Source: Dirofilaria immitis
Taxonomy: Eukaryota; Nematoda; Chromadorea; Rhabditida; Onchocercidae
NCBI GenBank assembly: GCA_024305405.1
Contig: JAKNDB010000107.1
Location: 806,001 to 870,000 of the forward strand
DNA length: 64,000 bases
Direction of reading: 5' to 3'
In this document: piece after piece, positions 11,395 through 25,700 of the stretch
Layout of the letters: each line of letters opens with the position of its first letter
Numbering within the stretch: the stretch's first letter is position 1
The notes under the pieces: generated by a model
Told to the model about the DNA's origin: nothing
The model's input: the letters and a program-made list of their open reading frames with translations, nothing else
Database searches by the model: none
Program-made: the position numbers and the translations under genes

Positions 11395-14300
11395 ATGGAA
11401 GCAAGCCAAACTTGGAATAGAACCGGTACATCATCATCTACGATGAAAGATATTGCTGCTGTTGCAGTGAGTCATTTGAGCTCATTTATGCAATTACCGC
11501 CAAGTAATAATAATAGCATCAAAGATTGTAGCAGCAAGGATAATAGCGAAAATAAAAACTTATCAGCTATGTCAACATCAAGCATTATCAAAAAGAAATC
11601 AGCGGAAGTTTAGGTATGATTACAAAAACTTGACGGTATCTCTTTAAACATTACATTAACTATTATATTATAAATTTTATAATTTATAATTTCTCGATAT
11701 CACTCTTGTAATTAGGCATATTTGATAAAATATAATTTTTACATCATTTTTATCTATAAAATTTTCTTTTATCCAGCGATTCGCTATTTTCTATAGTGAA
11801 TATAATTTTTTTAATGAACAAAGATTTCCAAAAATATGAACTTCAAAATTTCCAAAAACTTTTTAGAAAAAAATATGAAAAGGTTTATTTCTTTTTTTTT
11901 TTTAGAAACGAATATTATCCATCGTCAATCAGTTGTAGTAGAACCAAATTCAACGGCATTACATGATGGTGCATCCGAAACGAAGTTCGATACTCCAAAT
12001 TTTTCATCTTTATTACCAAATCTCGTTCCAACTTCTGGTATAATTTTTCGTATTCAAATGTTTCTTAAAATACAGCTTATTTAAAACATCTTTGATGAGA
12101 ATTTTCCGCTATTTATAAAATATTATCGAGAATTAGTCGAGATCATCTTAACAAACTTTTATTTAACAGCTGACTGGATGGATTTTTTGATAAAATTATA
12201 TTATTCAAATTTATTACAATGAAATGCTGTAAAAATAATATGAAAGAATGAGCAAAAAAAAACGTTTCTTGGAACTTAGAATACTAATTATGGGAGAAGA
12301 TTAAATAAATAATCAATAATTAATAGATATGTATTATCAATGATTTCCATTTGTTTTTCAGATCATATTACGATGAACCTAAAATATTTTAATTATTTAA
12401 TAAACAATAAGCCTAAAATTGCAACATTTATTTGTTACAACTTGAATATATTTAAAAAAATCAAAAAATCGAAAATGCATTATTTCACTACAAAATTTGA
12501 AACCAATTTTTTTTAGCATAGAAAATAATTGATAAAACTTTAGCTTAACATTTTCAGATTTATCAACAGCAATTCCGTGTCATCATTATCCGGAATATGA
12601 TACGAAACTATGGATGGGTCAATCCGGTGTCAGTTTATATCCGAGTTGTTCAACAGCTGCAGCAGCAGCTCTTGCTACACCACAATATTACTATACCGGT
12701 GTTCCATCACAAGCTTATCTTATGCAACAATCATTAAGTACAGAATTAATGTCTCCAACTGCTATCCAAACATATAATAATACCGCCTCTGCTACAACAC
12801 AACTATCCAGGTTTCTATAAATCTTTGGTTAAAATTTATTTTTTTGATTGTAAAATTTCAAAAGATCAAAGAAAAAAAAAAGGATGTTAAATGAATTTGA
12901 AATCTTCAAATCTTAAATCATCCTTTCGATTAAATTTTATTCATTAAAATTTTTAGCAGTTATGATCCATTTCGAATAAGTGCTAATTATGATCCACTTT
13001 CATCCTATCAATTACCACAACGTACCAATACTGATGGAAATTTTTGCGTTTTCCTTCTCAAACAGTATGTATTCAATTTTTCTAAGCCTGAAATTTTTCC
13101 TAAGAAAATTTTCCAAATTTCATAATATCTTTCAGGTTTGTTTTTATAGAGAACATTGGCATGCAAAAGAAAAAAAAATAAAAATTAATTGATAATAAAT
13201 TTTGAATAATATTGTGTATTCGAAGTTATCGACGATTCTAATTTTGTGTAAAATTTAAGAGATTTTAGTTGAACGGAACAATTGCACATTCTGCAATACA
13301 ATCAGCAACTGCATCATCACAATGTCAACATTGTGGTATTTATACTTCTGATATTGCATGCAGTGGTACTTCAATAATTTGCACTAAATGTGCATCCGAT
13401 CTCATGATACACTACAATACTAGTCGATCGGATATGTCACAGGTATGGATGTATGTTCGAATTTTTTCTAAATGAAAAATTTCAAGAGAAATACGAGTTA
13501 ATTAAACTTCACAATTCTTTTTACATATTACTATAAACAAATTGAGCGATCAGAAAAAAAACTTTTAGATAATTTGAAATCAATTTAGAAAAGTGAAGAC
13601 TACGATAGTTCAGTTGGAGTAAATTTTTAAATAAGATACTTTGAAATTAATTATTCGTTCCAGATTATAGATTACAATGAGAATAAAGGTTATCTTAATT
13701 ATTATTACGAAAATCAATATTATTATATATGAATAATTCATTAAGATTGATTAATATAATAATTGGAATATTAGCTTATGCAGTCTGTGTAAACTAATAA
13801 AAGATGAAGAAAGGTTTCAACAAAGATTTCCATGATAAGAAGAAATTTAAATAAATTAAGAATTTAATTAAAATAATGATCTATCGAAATGTCCACTTGC
13901 AGCATCTTGTTTCATATTCTCCATTCCTGAGTTCACCTTGCGGAGTTGTGGATGGTAATGAACAGACATTGATTAATGGTCAACAGCAATCTGCTCGGAG
14001 TAATTCTGCCGGCAATCGAAATCGACAACAACAAAGAAAAAATCAGGTAATACTATCCACAAACATTAAACATTTTAAAATTTAGGGTCATAAGGTCACT
14101 TTTTCAATTATCGATTCATTTTATAAAAGCAAATAAAAAGTGAATTTTGCTTTTTTATTTGAACTATTCTACGAGAAATTCTAAAAATTATTTTTTGAAT
14201 AATTCTTAAGAAATTTTTTATTTGATATTAGATTCTATTTAATATAAAATTATAGCATTTTAGGCTCAACATAGTTCTCAACGAAGGCAAGGCTTAATTT

Positions 14301-15607
14301 GTGCAAATTGTCGAGGTACCAATACAACATTATGGAGAAGAGATGCTGATGGACATCCGGTATGCAAGTATGTTTTTAATCATGAATTTTATATGAAAAT
14401 TTTAAATCGTAATATTGTAATGAAAATACCTTATTGAACTTTACCCTCCGTAAGTATTCATAATTATCGAGAATTTTCTTATCTTTTGATTACTCTGTTT
14501 TTGTTTTTTTTTTTTCGTAAACTTACTATTTAGTGCTTGCGGATTATATTATAAACTTCATCAAGTGCAACGTCCAATATCAATGAAAAAGAAGGAACTT
14601 TGCAAACGCGGAAGCGGAAGCAAAAATCAGATAATGACAGTATTCTACGACAATCTGGAATATCCAAAAAGTTAACCAATCATCATAACAGAAGTAATCG
14701 TACATATGGAAATTCTCATTCTGGTAAGTACCATTTATGAATTTAAATCTTCAGATATTTCTAATGAAACTTTTGTTCTTACAGAAGCGATTCTCAATAT
14801 TAAAAAAAATATATCAATTTCTTCTAAAGATCAAAAGAATTGTTTCGCGTTGAATTAAGCCAATATAATGAGAAGATAAAACTTTAACAGGTAATTCATT
14901 CGATTCTACCGCTGAAACAATTAATGATTTAACCCATCCCTATAATGTTATTTCATCGGTTGGTTCAGTAAATGATGAACAATTGTATACATGGAATACT
15001 GAAAGTCAATATGATACATCTCAGGAAATTCCTCCTCCAGGTATTCTATTTTTTTTTTCGTAACATTTATGAATGATTTTAATAGTAAGTTGTTAAGATT
15101 TATTTATCTATGATATAATATTCAAAATATTATTTCCAATATTTATCATTCCATAATTCTTTTCTACTACACAAAATCAGTACATCTTCTAAAATATCTA
15201 TATTTGAATTATACCGTATTTTAATTTACAGTTTTGAATGCGAATAATGTTTTGTCAGAATCACTATTTTCAACCAATCATTATGATACATCATCAGAGA
15301 CAGAATTAGTTACCACTGTTGGCATACCAACTGAGGTTAGTTATTTAATTTTTTCACACCTATCGTTATCTATTTTTAAATGCTAGTTTTGAATTTCGTT
15401 TTGATGATGATTCAGAAACTTCAGTTTTTATCATCATATAATAAATGAATTATACATTCTATAAATAACGATAATTTTCGAATTAAGGTAATTCGAAGAA
15501 GTGAAGAAGAAGAAACAGCGGCTGCGGTACATTCATTGCAAGCACTTAAGGAAGAATGTCTGGAATCAAACATTTTAGATGATAAAAATGCAATTAACAA
15601 TCATTGA
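11395..15607 (+). CDS. elt-2: GATA transcription factor, ELT-2-like (endodermal type)
   Basis: Sequence-specific nuclear factor binding WGATAR sites. Exons: 11395-11613, 11906-12037, 12558-12810, 12957-13064, 13269-13442, 13903-14046, 14264-14367, 14534-14723, 14891-15040, 15232-15335, 15488-15607; about 566 residues after allowing three one-base corrections. The C-terminal finger (about 357-381) is canonical CANC-X17-CNAC with [16 protein letters not shown], then [17 protein letters not shown] and the basic tail QTRKRKQK. An N-terminal finger (about 257-279) is degenerate: CQHC-X15-CTKC with no TLWRR. A worn N-finger is typical of the ELT-2 group rather than two-finger ELT-1; the paralogue call is tentative. 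Ser/Asn/Gln-rich N and C regions flank the fingers. The ATG at 11395 was chosen over 11278 because it follows an A-rich leader and the upstream frame is low-complexity. Apparent missing bases: A runs at 11590-11594 and 14586-14590, T run at 13041-13045. Poly(A) signal near 15781. Confidence 0.93.
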
Positions 15608-18600
15608 TCTGATTATCTTGAATCTGTAAGAGCAATTATTTATAAACTAAAATGTGCTATTTATTGTTTATCTAAAATTTGCATAAGTTAGAATGACAGA
15701 TATTCATGCGAAATAATGTAATCATACCTTATGATAATGATTAAAATTTTAATCAACCTATTCCAAATATATTTTGTTTAAATAAATTTTCTAATCTATC
15801 AACTAAAAACTATATATTAATTCATATTCTGATAGTTATTAGAAAATAAGTAATCATACTTTTCTTCTAAAACATAACAAATATCTCAAATGAAATTATC
15901 CAAAAATTTTATATAAATAAGAAGAAATATTGAAAAAAAAGGAGAAATGAAGGAAAGTTTCAAAAAAAAAAACGAAATGATAATATGAATCTATCATTTT
16001 GCTAAATTTAATATAATTTTAGTTTTAATTTTTTTTTAATTACTACTTTTTGTTCAAATTTTTGATATTTATTCATTGATAATCTCTGATTAAACTGTTA
16101 TTATTGATAAATTGCTGTTATTATTGATTAAAATAAGTAAGTTTTGATCATTTAGGATTCTCAAAGATCTGGCAATATTTAAATATTTTCTGGAATATTT
16201 GGCATGATTACGAATTTGTCATTATTTGTAATAATATTATTTTGATAATTGTTCTTATTATTAATGAAATATTCATATATGATTGATTATTTCATTCATT
16301 TGAATTTGTTTTTTTTCCATTATTTTTAATCAATAATTTTATCGAAGTATTAAATTCAATACTTTTTAAGTATTTCATTATCAATGATTTTTTTGATTTG
16401 TCTATCAATCTTTTTTCTTCATTTTTTTGTTTTCATAATTCCAATAGCTCTATAAATATTTAGCTATCTTTGTTTAATAGCATTAGAATTTAGATGAATT
16501 CATTGAATATCTAATTTTGAAGTGTAATATCAAGCTGATATCAATGATATCGTATCATATTGTGAAAATCAAGAAACTATTATTCGATTTTATTTTTAGT
16601 AAAAAAATACTGATAATATCAGATCTTGTTTTCGTTTCCAGATCTTATTTCTGATCAGTTGAATTGCTTTAATTCAAAATTTCGATTTTTTTGTGCATTT
16701 TAATATGAATTGTTCAAAATTATAGCAGTGATAAAATGATAATTGAGATCTTAAATTCTTGCTAAAACTTTATCTTTTGCTGCTTTCATCAAATTTATTT
16801 TAAAATTATACAAAATTTTAATGAGAAATCATATTTGAAAACTATAAGCTATTTATATGAATGACATAAGTTTGTCGTTTCATTTTATCTGTTTCGACAA
16901 TTCAGAAAAAGTCGAGAATTGTTTTGTAGCAATATGTATAAAAAAACTTATTGAAAACGCAAATAATTTGTGTGCTCTCGGATGTATAAGATTACAACAA
17001 TGGAATTTATTAATATTTTTTATTTTAAATATTGTTTTAATCCCATTCATATCTTTTATTCTGTTCAGATTTAACAATTTTGAGTATTGATCGGTGGGAT
17101 ATCATTTATAGAATGTATATGTAAACAAATCATATATATCGATTTAGGTATATTGGAAATAAATTTTTAAGAAATTGAAATGCATTGTCTAAACTTTTAC
17201 AATATATCAGCAAGATGAATCGAATCATTTGACTTTTAAAGTGTTTAAGATATTTTTAGGATATTAGAATCTCTTTTCCTATTGTACTCTTTTTCTTTCT
17301 TCACTTTTTATTCGAGAACTGATCGAGTAATTGCTTATTTTTCTATTTCCTATTTATTTTCATGAAAATTCGTTGTATTGTTGAAAACTGAAGGCTAAGT
17401 AATTTAATATATCACTGATTTCGTACTTATAATAAAACTTGTTAGATTATTGATTTCTTTTAATAAGGCGAGAATCATAAAATATTTGTTTAGATGCTTA
17501 CAGAATTTTTATGCATTAACTGTAATATTGATCGTCTGTTTATAAGTTTGTTTTATTGATTACTAAATGTATTTTAATTAGCATTTTGTGGCTTATTCTT
17601 TGATTAATGTTCAATGGTATTGAAATTGATAACTTACTGCTAAATAAAGATGGATGATTTTGAAAAATAAAAATAACGAATTTATTGAGTTCTTATCATC
17701 ACTAATATCAGCACAGCGAAAAACATTATTTCATATAATCTTCACTAAAATTCAGTGAAATTAACTAAAATTTTTAAACTCAGGTGATGCTTACTGCTCC
17801 TTCCTGAATTTTATTTGCATTCTTGCATTAATATATAAGATCTATCCTATTCTGAAATATTGCCAACAAGTTCATCCGAGATCAAAATTTAGCAGAAAAT
17901 ATTAGGTGTCATAAAGGTTCTTAAAAAGAATTATTAGTTTCAGTTTATTGTCGTGGAAATTCTTTCTACAGTATCATATTTTTTCATTCGCTTTTTTGAT
18001 TCGATTAAATTTTAGAGAAATTTTCAAAATGAAATGAAATCAATGTGAATGAGAAGATTGCGACAACGAATCAGAAGTTTTTTTCAGAATTAAACAAAAG
18101 AATCTGAAAATGAATTGAACTTTTTGGCTTATTAATTCTGCGATATACGCCTTTCTTAGTTGATTACATCAATTGGATTAATTAACTTTTTTTTCGCAAC
18201 AATTCGATTTCAATTTGAAAATTTCACATTTTATAATTTTTTTCCTTTTATTTGATGATATTACTTAATCCAATCATCTTAGTTTCGCTTATATTCCACC
18301 ACTTACTTTGCTTAAAATTCTTACCAAATTTGCATTCTGAAGTCTCAAATTATCTCAGATTCTTATTTCCTTTCTTTAACACTTCTCTAACTGATACTGC
18401 GATATATGTAAGCAATAGTGTTCATCAATATTTAGACAAATTCTAACCTAATTATGTCGGCACATTCAATTGGCCTGAAATTACGATCAATGATAGGATA
18501 ATTAATGACTTTATTATATTCATGATATATTCAATATTTATCATTAGTTGATATTCGACTTTTCAATCATCTTTTTTGTTTCGCTTAGTAAATATTCCGA

Positions 18601-21031
18601 TACATTCTGGATTCTTGAACTACCTTAACTTCTGCCACATTAATTGTAAATTTATGAAGAATGTGAAGTAAGAAAAAGTTAATAAAGATTCTTTACAAAG
18701 AGAATCTTGCACGGTATCACCCTTAATTCATTTTAAAAATTTTTATTCTCTAAACAATAATCATTGATTGAAAAATTCAAATGGAACAGAAATGATTGCC
18801 ATTTTCTTACGAAAGTGATTATGAAGAGCGGAAGAAATACAACTTGAGCTTACTAATTTTCCATTTAATTTGAAATTTAAATATATCTTTGCGATTACAT
18901 TTAACGAATGAAACAATTTAACAAAACCAATCTAATCATCAAGTTGCTGATTCCTATCAAAAATCAACAACATTTCATCTTACTGTTAATGTATATGTGA
19001 GATTAACAAAAACGATTAATTTATGGATTGCAAAATTGTTTTAGGTATCAAAAAAAATGTGTAACTGATTATTTTTCTGATAATTAAAAATGATAAAAAT
19101 ACAAATGAACTTTGTTATTGTAATAATAATATACACAGATTAATTAATATATCTGTGTAAATGTTAAGTATGTACTCAAAACATATATTTCAAATATTTA
19201 GAAACGAAACATTTTTTAATTAGAAAAAAGATATAATTAATGGTTTCATGGAATGATGGCAATTTGAGATGAATTTAAATGAATTAGTGAAATACGCCTT
19301 TATTCAATGTACCCGATGATCGGCCAACTCCATATTCTGCAATTTAATTTTATTTTTTTATCAATGATAATTTAAAAAAAAGCTATCATTTGAATACTAC
19401 GGAAATAATATGATCGTATTTGACAGAAACCATATATTGATAATTAATCTAAAGATATGATTTTAGTATTTGCTATAAGAAAGTAGGATCTCATGATTTC
19501 ATTGGATGTAGTAGAATGTCTTAGTTATGATGATAAAGAAGTCCCGGGAGAATAAATCCTATTCGCCTCTTATGATTCAGTAGACTGAAATATTGCTATT
19601 GCTTGATGATGATAGAAATCATTGATAAAGTATATATTCTTTATTATTATTTTCATTTCGAGCTTTGTGCCTAACTTTAGAATTGCTCGTAATTCAAGCC
19701 TTTTCAGGAAAATGAATTTGGATCACTAAAATTCTAAAATATGCATTTTAGAATTTAAAACTTCATAAACTAGCCAAGTTTGTAGCTGGCACTTTTGCAG
19801 GTATCATTATTGTTGTGAACAGCGTTACTTTCAAATAATGATTTCAAATTGGATACCACTCCTAAAATCTGATCGTACACAAAACAGCAAATAATCCAAT
19901 TTGGCATTCTTTGATTAATCAGAATGATTTAATTTATATTTGGCATATTTTCCTGATTGTATTTCTTGTTGAGAATTTTCTCGAGACTAATTTTTAATTA
20001 TAAATATTTCTAAATCTTCATTTTTCTACGAATCATTGCTTATAAAATGTAAACCATTCTCATGGCACCGTTTCCAGCGGATGTTCTCATTCCATAAAAA
20101 ATTGTAATGGTTTATCTTACAGTTTTTATGAGTAAAACCATTTCTTCTCATGAAAATTTCATCCTCAATTTTATCTACTTTCTTCAAGTGTAAATATGTT
20201 ATGTCCATCCTTGTAAATCTCCTCCTTACAAAATCTTTTCTATAAAAGACCATGACTTTGTTATAGTCGAGGGGTTTATTTTCTGCAATTTACACAGTTT
20301 TCTACAGTTCCTGTTTTCTTTAAAATAAATTATTATTACATTCTTCTTGTGCTACAATCTTACAAATCCCGAATTCGTCCATAAATAACCCTTCTCCACC
20401 AAATACAACTTCCACCAAATTCAAACCTCAGTTCAGTCTAATCAAAAAGTTAGCAACATTTCTACAGTCCGTTAAAAATCATATGTCAAAGTTCATCCTA
20501 AAATAAATTCAAGGCAACCCAACATTTATGATAATTACATACAGGATAATAATTTTTATCTCTTTTATTCTCCGTTTCCCTATGCTTTATCTTATCTATT
20601 ACAAATTTTGTCCAAAATAGTCTTCTGCTTCGAATTTCTGAAATTTATTTATATAAATAGCAAATTACTTCAATCTTTTAAATATGAAGTTCACTGGAAA
20701 AATTTATTTAGAAAAAGTTTTGAAGAGATATTTATAATTTTTTAAATTGAGCTTCATAATATTAAATTATTGAAATTTTAATTAAAAAAATAACACACAA
20801 CAAACCCTTTGTTGGCATTTCGGTATCTTCAATTTTGGCCGCGAAGTTTTCGTAGGAATGTTTGACATCTATAAACAGAAATATTCTGTGGTCATTTATT
20901 TTCATTTATTATTCATTGAAGATTTGATGTGATGTGGAGATGGAATCCATACTTTCGAAAACTAGTTTGCAATCTCTCGTCAATATCAAGAAAAAGAAAT
21001 TTCGACTGCTCATAATAGAATTGTTATAAAA
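15608..21031. other. intergenic region, tail-to-tail between GATA gene and minus-strand unknown gene
   Basis: About 5.4 kb of AT-rich DNA. Left end is the 3' UTR of the GATA gene (AATAAA at about 15781). Right end probably holds the 3' end of the minus-strand gene, with reverse-strand AATAAA at about 20895-20900 and 20905-20910. Open frames here have no splice logic or recognisable domains. A short palindrome (ACACAGAT and ATCTGTGT around a 10-base AT loop) is at 19133-19158. Confidence 0.6.
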
Positions 21032-22799
21032 TTAAAAATCCACCTCATTATTCTTGTTAAATGCTTCTAGCTTGTCTGAGATTTTCCTGACATCATCCGA
21101 TGATGTCCGCTCTTTGATGAAATATTCTAAAACATTCAGATATTTCTAATTCTGAGCACAAAAATGATGTTGAAAACTATGTTAAATAGCGTGCAAATGA
21201 CACGACAAGTTTATTTTTCTTTGACAAAAATGACGATGGTGTATAATGATGGCGATAATGATGCATAAGGAAATAAGAGGATTGACATCCACACTTGAAA
21301 GCAGAACTTATTGCTTTCAGAGAATCCTTCGTCAACATCACCATATCAGAATCTGAATCACCTTATTTCTTCTATAAAATAAACAACTCCATAAGAATTA
21401 TTGCTGCGACCTAGCTACGTGATAGATTTATAATAGTTCTGTTAAATTAATTTATCAGTTTGGTTAAAATTCATTGATGAATGTAAAATCTAGTCACCAT
21501 CACAGAGAAACAATCGCTGACTACTTCAAAGTATCAAATCGCAGAATGAATCGTAATGAAGCCCTCTCACAAGATTATCAATAAAGCTTACCTTCAAATT
21601 AGTGTCATTATCATCTTGAGAATTATTCGTTTCAGCTGTAAGTGCATTATTATTCTGGTTGATTAATTCACCATCACCGTGTTTTGCCAATGAATTGTAT
21701 TGAGCATCATTAAGCATCTTGCTACCTGGTAATTGGACTATCATTCTTTGATTTTGTTAACATTTTATTGGCGATGGTGTTATTATTGTTATCAGTATAG
21801 ACAGAACTTTCTTATCATTACCATTAATGATAATGTTATTGTCAGCAGAGCTGACGTTGAATTTATCATAGCCATAAGGCGTACCAGAATGTATTAGGGA
21901 TTCATGAATTTCTGAAGCAATATCATCTTGCAACTCCTCTTGCATATCATGCATTTCATTGGCTTGATGATCAGAAAGAAGCAATTCTTTGACAGGCGAA
22001 AGTGTTTTCTGGAAGCTTTCTTGTCCAGAAAAATTATTTTGATCGTAACGGTTTTGTTGCCAATTTTCTAGTTCAGAAGTGATATCTTCTGCTTCTGCAA
22101 GTACTTCCGCTATATTTTTATTGTATCCATCTGGAGAAGTTCTTCTTTCTGGTTTCATCGGATAATCAACATCTCTCATTGATTTTATTTGTTGATCTAC
22201 CGAATAATCCTAAAATGTTTTCAAAAATAGCAAAAAAACGACAAAAGCTTCTCTTGAGAGACTTAAAATATTCAAGCTTACTATTTTAGTTTATTAAAAA
22301 TCTAGAATAGAAAAAAATTCATTGCAAAACTCTGAATTTTTTAAAATAATCATGGGTTATTGAAAGCTCACATGCTGATTAAATGGGTCGATGGCAGCAG
22401 CTGTAGCATCAGACATCATTTTTAAATTATCTTCGTTACTTGCATCTGCAGTTTGCAATTCACCTAAATTATCCTTATTAATTTCCAAAGAAATATGATA
22501 GTCAGAAAATTTACAAAGATATTTGAAACAAATATTTATCAGTAAAAAGGGAATGTCAAAATGAAGAAGTTAGAGCAAAGATTATGGAATAGTTTTTTAA
22601 CGTCAATATTAGTCATCTTCGAGAAGCATGTCAGATTGTTTGTGCTAAAGAAAATTTATATATCAGCAAAATAGAAAACTAGAATTTTGATTTCTCCTGG
22701 TGTAAATTTTAAAATTTGCAGGACTTATTTTACAATGTTTCGTATTTGTTTGAAACCTTTTCCATAAGAGAGATGTTCCATGGCTGTTGCTTCATCCAT
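21032..22799 (-). CDS. uncharacterised acidic protein, 250 aa, five exons
   Basis: I do not recognise this protein. Reading leftward the exons are 22799-22757, 22463-22372, 22209-21822, 21725-21592 and 21127-21032. They total 753 bases, so all phases close without any correction, with GT/AG at every junction (acceptors TTTAG, TTTTAG, ACCAG, TTTTAG). The start is the ATG at 22799 (MDEATAMEHLSYGK). The product is rich in Asp, Glu, Asn and Gln, with likely helical acidic stretches such as EVLAEAEDITSELENW and MQEELQDDIASEIHESL, and ends KISDKLEAFNKNNEVDF. There is no signal peptide, membrane segment or cysteine pattern. The 96-base intron at 21726-21821 removes an in-frame TAA. A further possible coding patch at about 21285-21350 (DSDSDMVMLTKDSLKAISSAF) does not fit in phase and was left out. 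The gene model is more secure than any functional guess. Confidence 0.7.
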
Positions 22800-25700
22800 A
22801 TTTCACAAATACACTTCTCAATCTCAATAGATATCCCTGCAAGTTTTCATTACGATTTGCGTTAATTATCAGAAATGGGTGACGACACAATATTTGAAAT
22901 AGGACAACGACACTTCTAGTTATAGTTATTTTACTTATCTTACTATATAATAATAATTGTTGCATCTCCAAATATGTACTTTGTATTATCATAAAATAGA
23001 TTTTCAAGCATCATTTCAGAGAATAAGACTTTTTGTCAACCGAAATAAGGTATTCTTCCGAAATCTTCATCATCCAATATCATTGCAACTCAATTCAACT
23101 TTCCGATTTGGATCACTAATGGTGAATATTGGCCGCAATAGTGCAAATAAGTAAATTGAGAAAATTTATCAATATAATATTGTCTGTTAATCTTATCTTT
23201 CATCTTGATCGAATTTCATCAAGATGAAATTTTATCTTAACGAATCACCAAATGTTTCAATTAAATAATATGGCAGAGAAACATCGATAGACTCTTTCAT
23301 AAAAATTACGAGAAAAAAATCCAAAGCTAGAATATCATGGATCATATTTTATTTTCGACTATTTTGTTTCTTAAAAAAAAAAGAAGAACTTTTAATGAGC
23401 TTCGTTCAAAACGTATTTCGTTAGTAGTAAAGAGATAGAAAAGCAAAAAAAAACCGCTTTAAAATGCCTTAAATTTTCTATCTGTTATGAATATGTATCG
23501 TTGAATAACTCACAATGAAAGTGGGAAAACAGAAAGTAAGCTCAGTTATCTTGGCATCTGATATGAACTGGGTATCATAAAAGAATTGACTGGATATCAT
23601 GAAAGAATTGATCATTACACATCTCAAGCATAAATAATATTATAAAATGAATCGAAAATTAGGATCGATCATTTTTTCATTCGTTCAACGATCCATTTAT
23701 GGTATAAATTTCAGATTATTCAGCTTCACAAGTAAAACTTGGAATTATTGTTAAGTAAGAATATGTAGGCGAATTAAGAATCTTAAAAACAAATATAGGT
23801 AGAAGAGATAATTTGAAAATAAAGCTGAAATTATCGTAGAAATGAATCACCATTGATTATCACCGTGTTAATTAAACCATCAATGATGCTCACGCTGTCA
23901 TAGATATAGCAATGCAAAATGATAAGGTCTGATAGCATTGCTAATCTAATGATGCTAATTAATGATTCATCGAAAAAGTTGTCTTTATCCTAAGAAGACT
24001 TAATCTCTCATGAAGTTTTTTCGAAAGCTTCATAAAAACTTATGTTTGACTATTATAGTTCGAGCAGAATTTTTGCAATATCATTTATAACATTAATCAT
24101 TAAGTCAAAGATAATTGAGGAAAGAAATATGTTCTCCGTCTGACTTAGCTTTTCAAAAAGGGAAGCGGACTTTATCAGAACGTCATTTTTATTAAAATGA
24201 ATTCAAGCGAAAAAGAAGAGATTGAAACATCCATGTATCATGTTATTGAGAACATCGAAAAGTTATCATCATCATCAAATTTCGCTGTTATACAATTTCT
24301 CTAATCTCTCAATTTTTTTATGATTAGAAAAAAATAAAATTTGTAATAAGCGGAGATTAAATCGCTTAGAATTTAAAATATTTCTGTACATAATTCATTG
24401 ACGAATGATAGCATTAATGAAATTGAGCTAACTGCAAGAATGGACTAAATATCGGAATGGGCTAATTAATTGTTGGCCGAAATGGTCAACCGAATCAAAG
24501 CAAAGCAATAACAATGAAAATAAGTTGAATAAAAATGGTTATGCTTTGATAAGCAATAAAAGTAGCAGCATAAGTTGAAAATTACACTCATACTGCAATG
24601 TATCAATGTGTCTTGCCATGCTTGCATATTATAGCACGCAAATTCACATGCATGATATGTGTGACATCTGCACAACATTTGAAATATTGAAGAAGTCGTA
24701 TGTCTGTTTGTCATAATTCAACGATCGTTGATCAAGGGACAGAAAGCAACAGTTATAACTATAAAAGATGAATGAAAGAAATGCATTGACAATGTTTGTC
24801 CTATATTATTTCTCTATAAACAATAAGCAGCAATGAACTATTTTAATAATCATTCATAGTATTGAAAATCGATATAAATTTATCTTAAAAATCAACAAAA
24901 TTATCAAACTATTTTTAATAAAAATATCACAATAAATACTTCAAGGATTACTGCAATGATTTTTGATCATTCCTAAAAGATTATAACGTAATAGCTCACC
25001 ACTCTATTTAAAGTATGTATCTAACAAAATTGCTAGAGTATCGCTCGTTATTGGAATAAACAAGAAAAATCATTCCATCAACTAAGAACAAATGATGCAG
25101 CACCAATCACCGAATCATGAGAGAGCTCTCAATTTGTCAACCTCACGGTATTCGGACCAGGTCGATTATATATAGTATTTGTGTAAATAAGAAAATTAAC
25201 TGAAGAGAAGTGCCGACGGAAGCAAAAATCTCGGGTCATTTATTAATCAGAAACTGAAGGCAAATCTGAAAATGACACTTTACATTTCGATTTGAAGATT
25301 ATTTATTCGATATACGATTCCTCTATCATTTAAAAGGTTGTGCTGATATATAGTGAAGAAATTAGACTGATTCTTATGCATTTAATTTTGAAGATATTTT
25401 TGAATATTTTACAAAAAAATTTTGAATTTTGAGAGATGCAACGATTACTCATTTATGCTTCTAATTTTGAAACACATGTAAATTTGATTTTAACTTTGAG
25501 GAAACGATATATGCGCGAGAGAATTTAATATATAAATACTGATAAGGATATTTAGCTCTCTCACGCTTTTGCAGTTTAGCTTTTGTTTGCGACCGTTATT
25601 ACAGCGATGAGTCATTGTATGATGAGACCTGAAAAAGCCAAAACTGAGAAGCGATGACGGGAAGAAACTATCACCCAATGGTTTCATGATTTCATTCAAA

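Noticed and set aside
21285..21350. Extra exon DSDSDMVMLTKDSLKAISSAF in the minus-strand orphan gene
   Set aside because: Its splice phases do not match the neighbouring exons, while those exons join perfectly without it.
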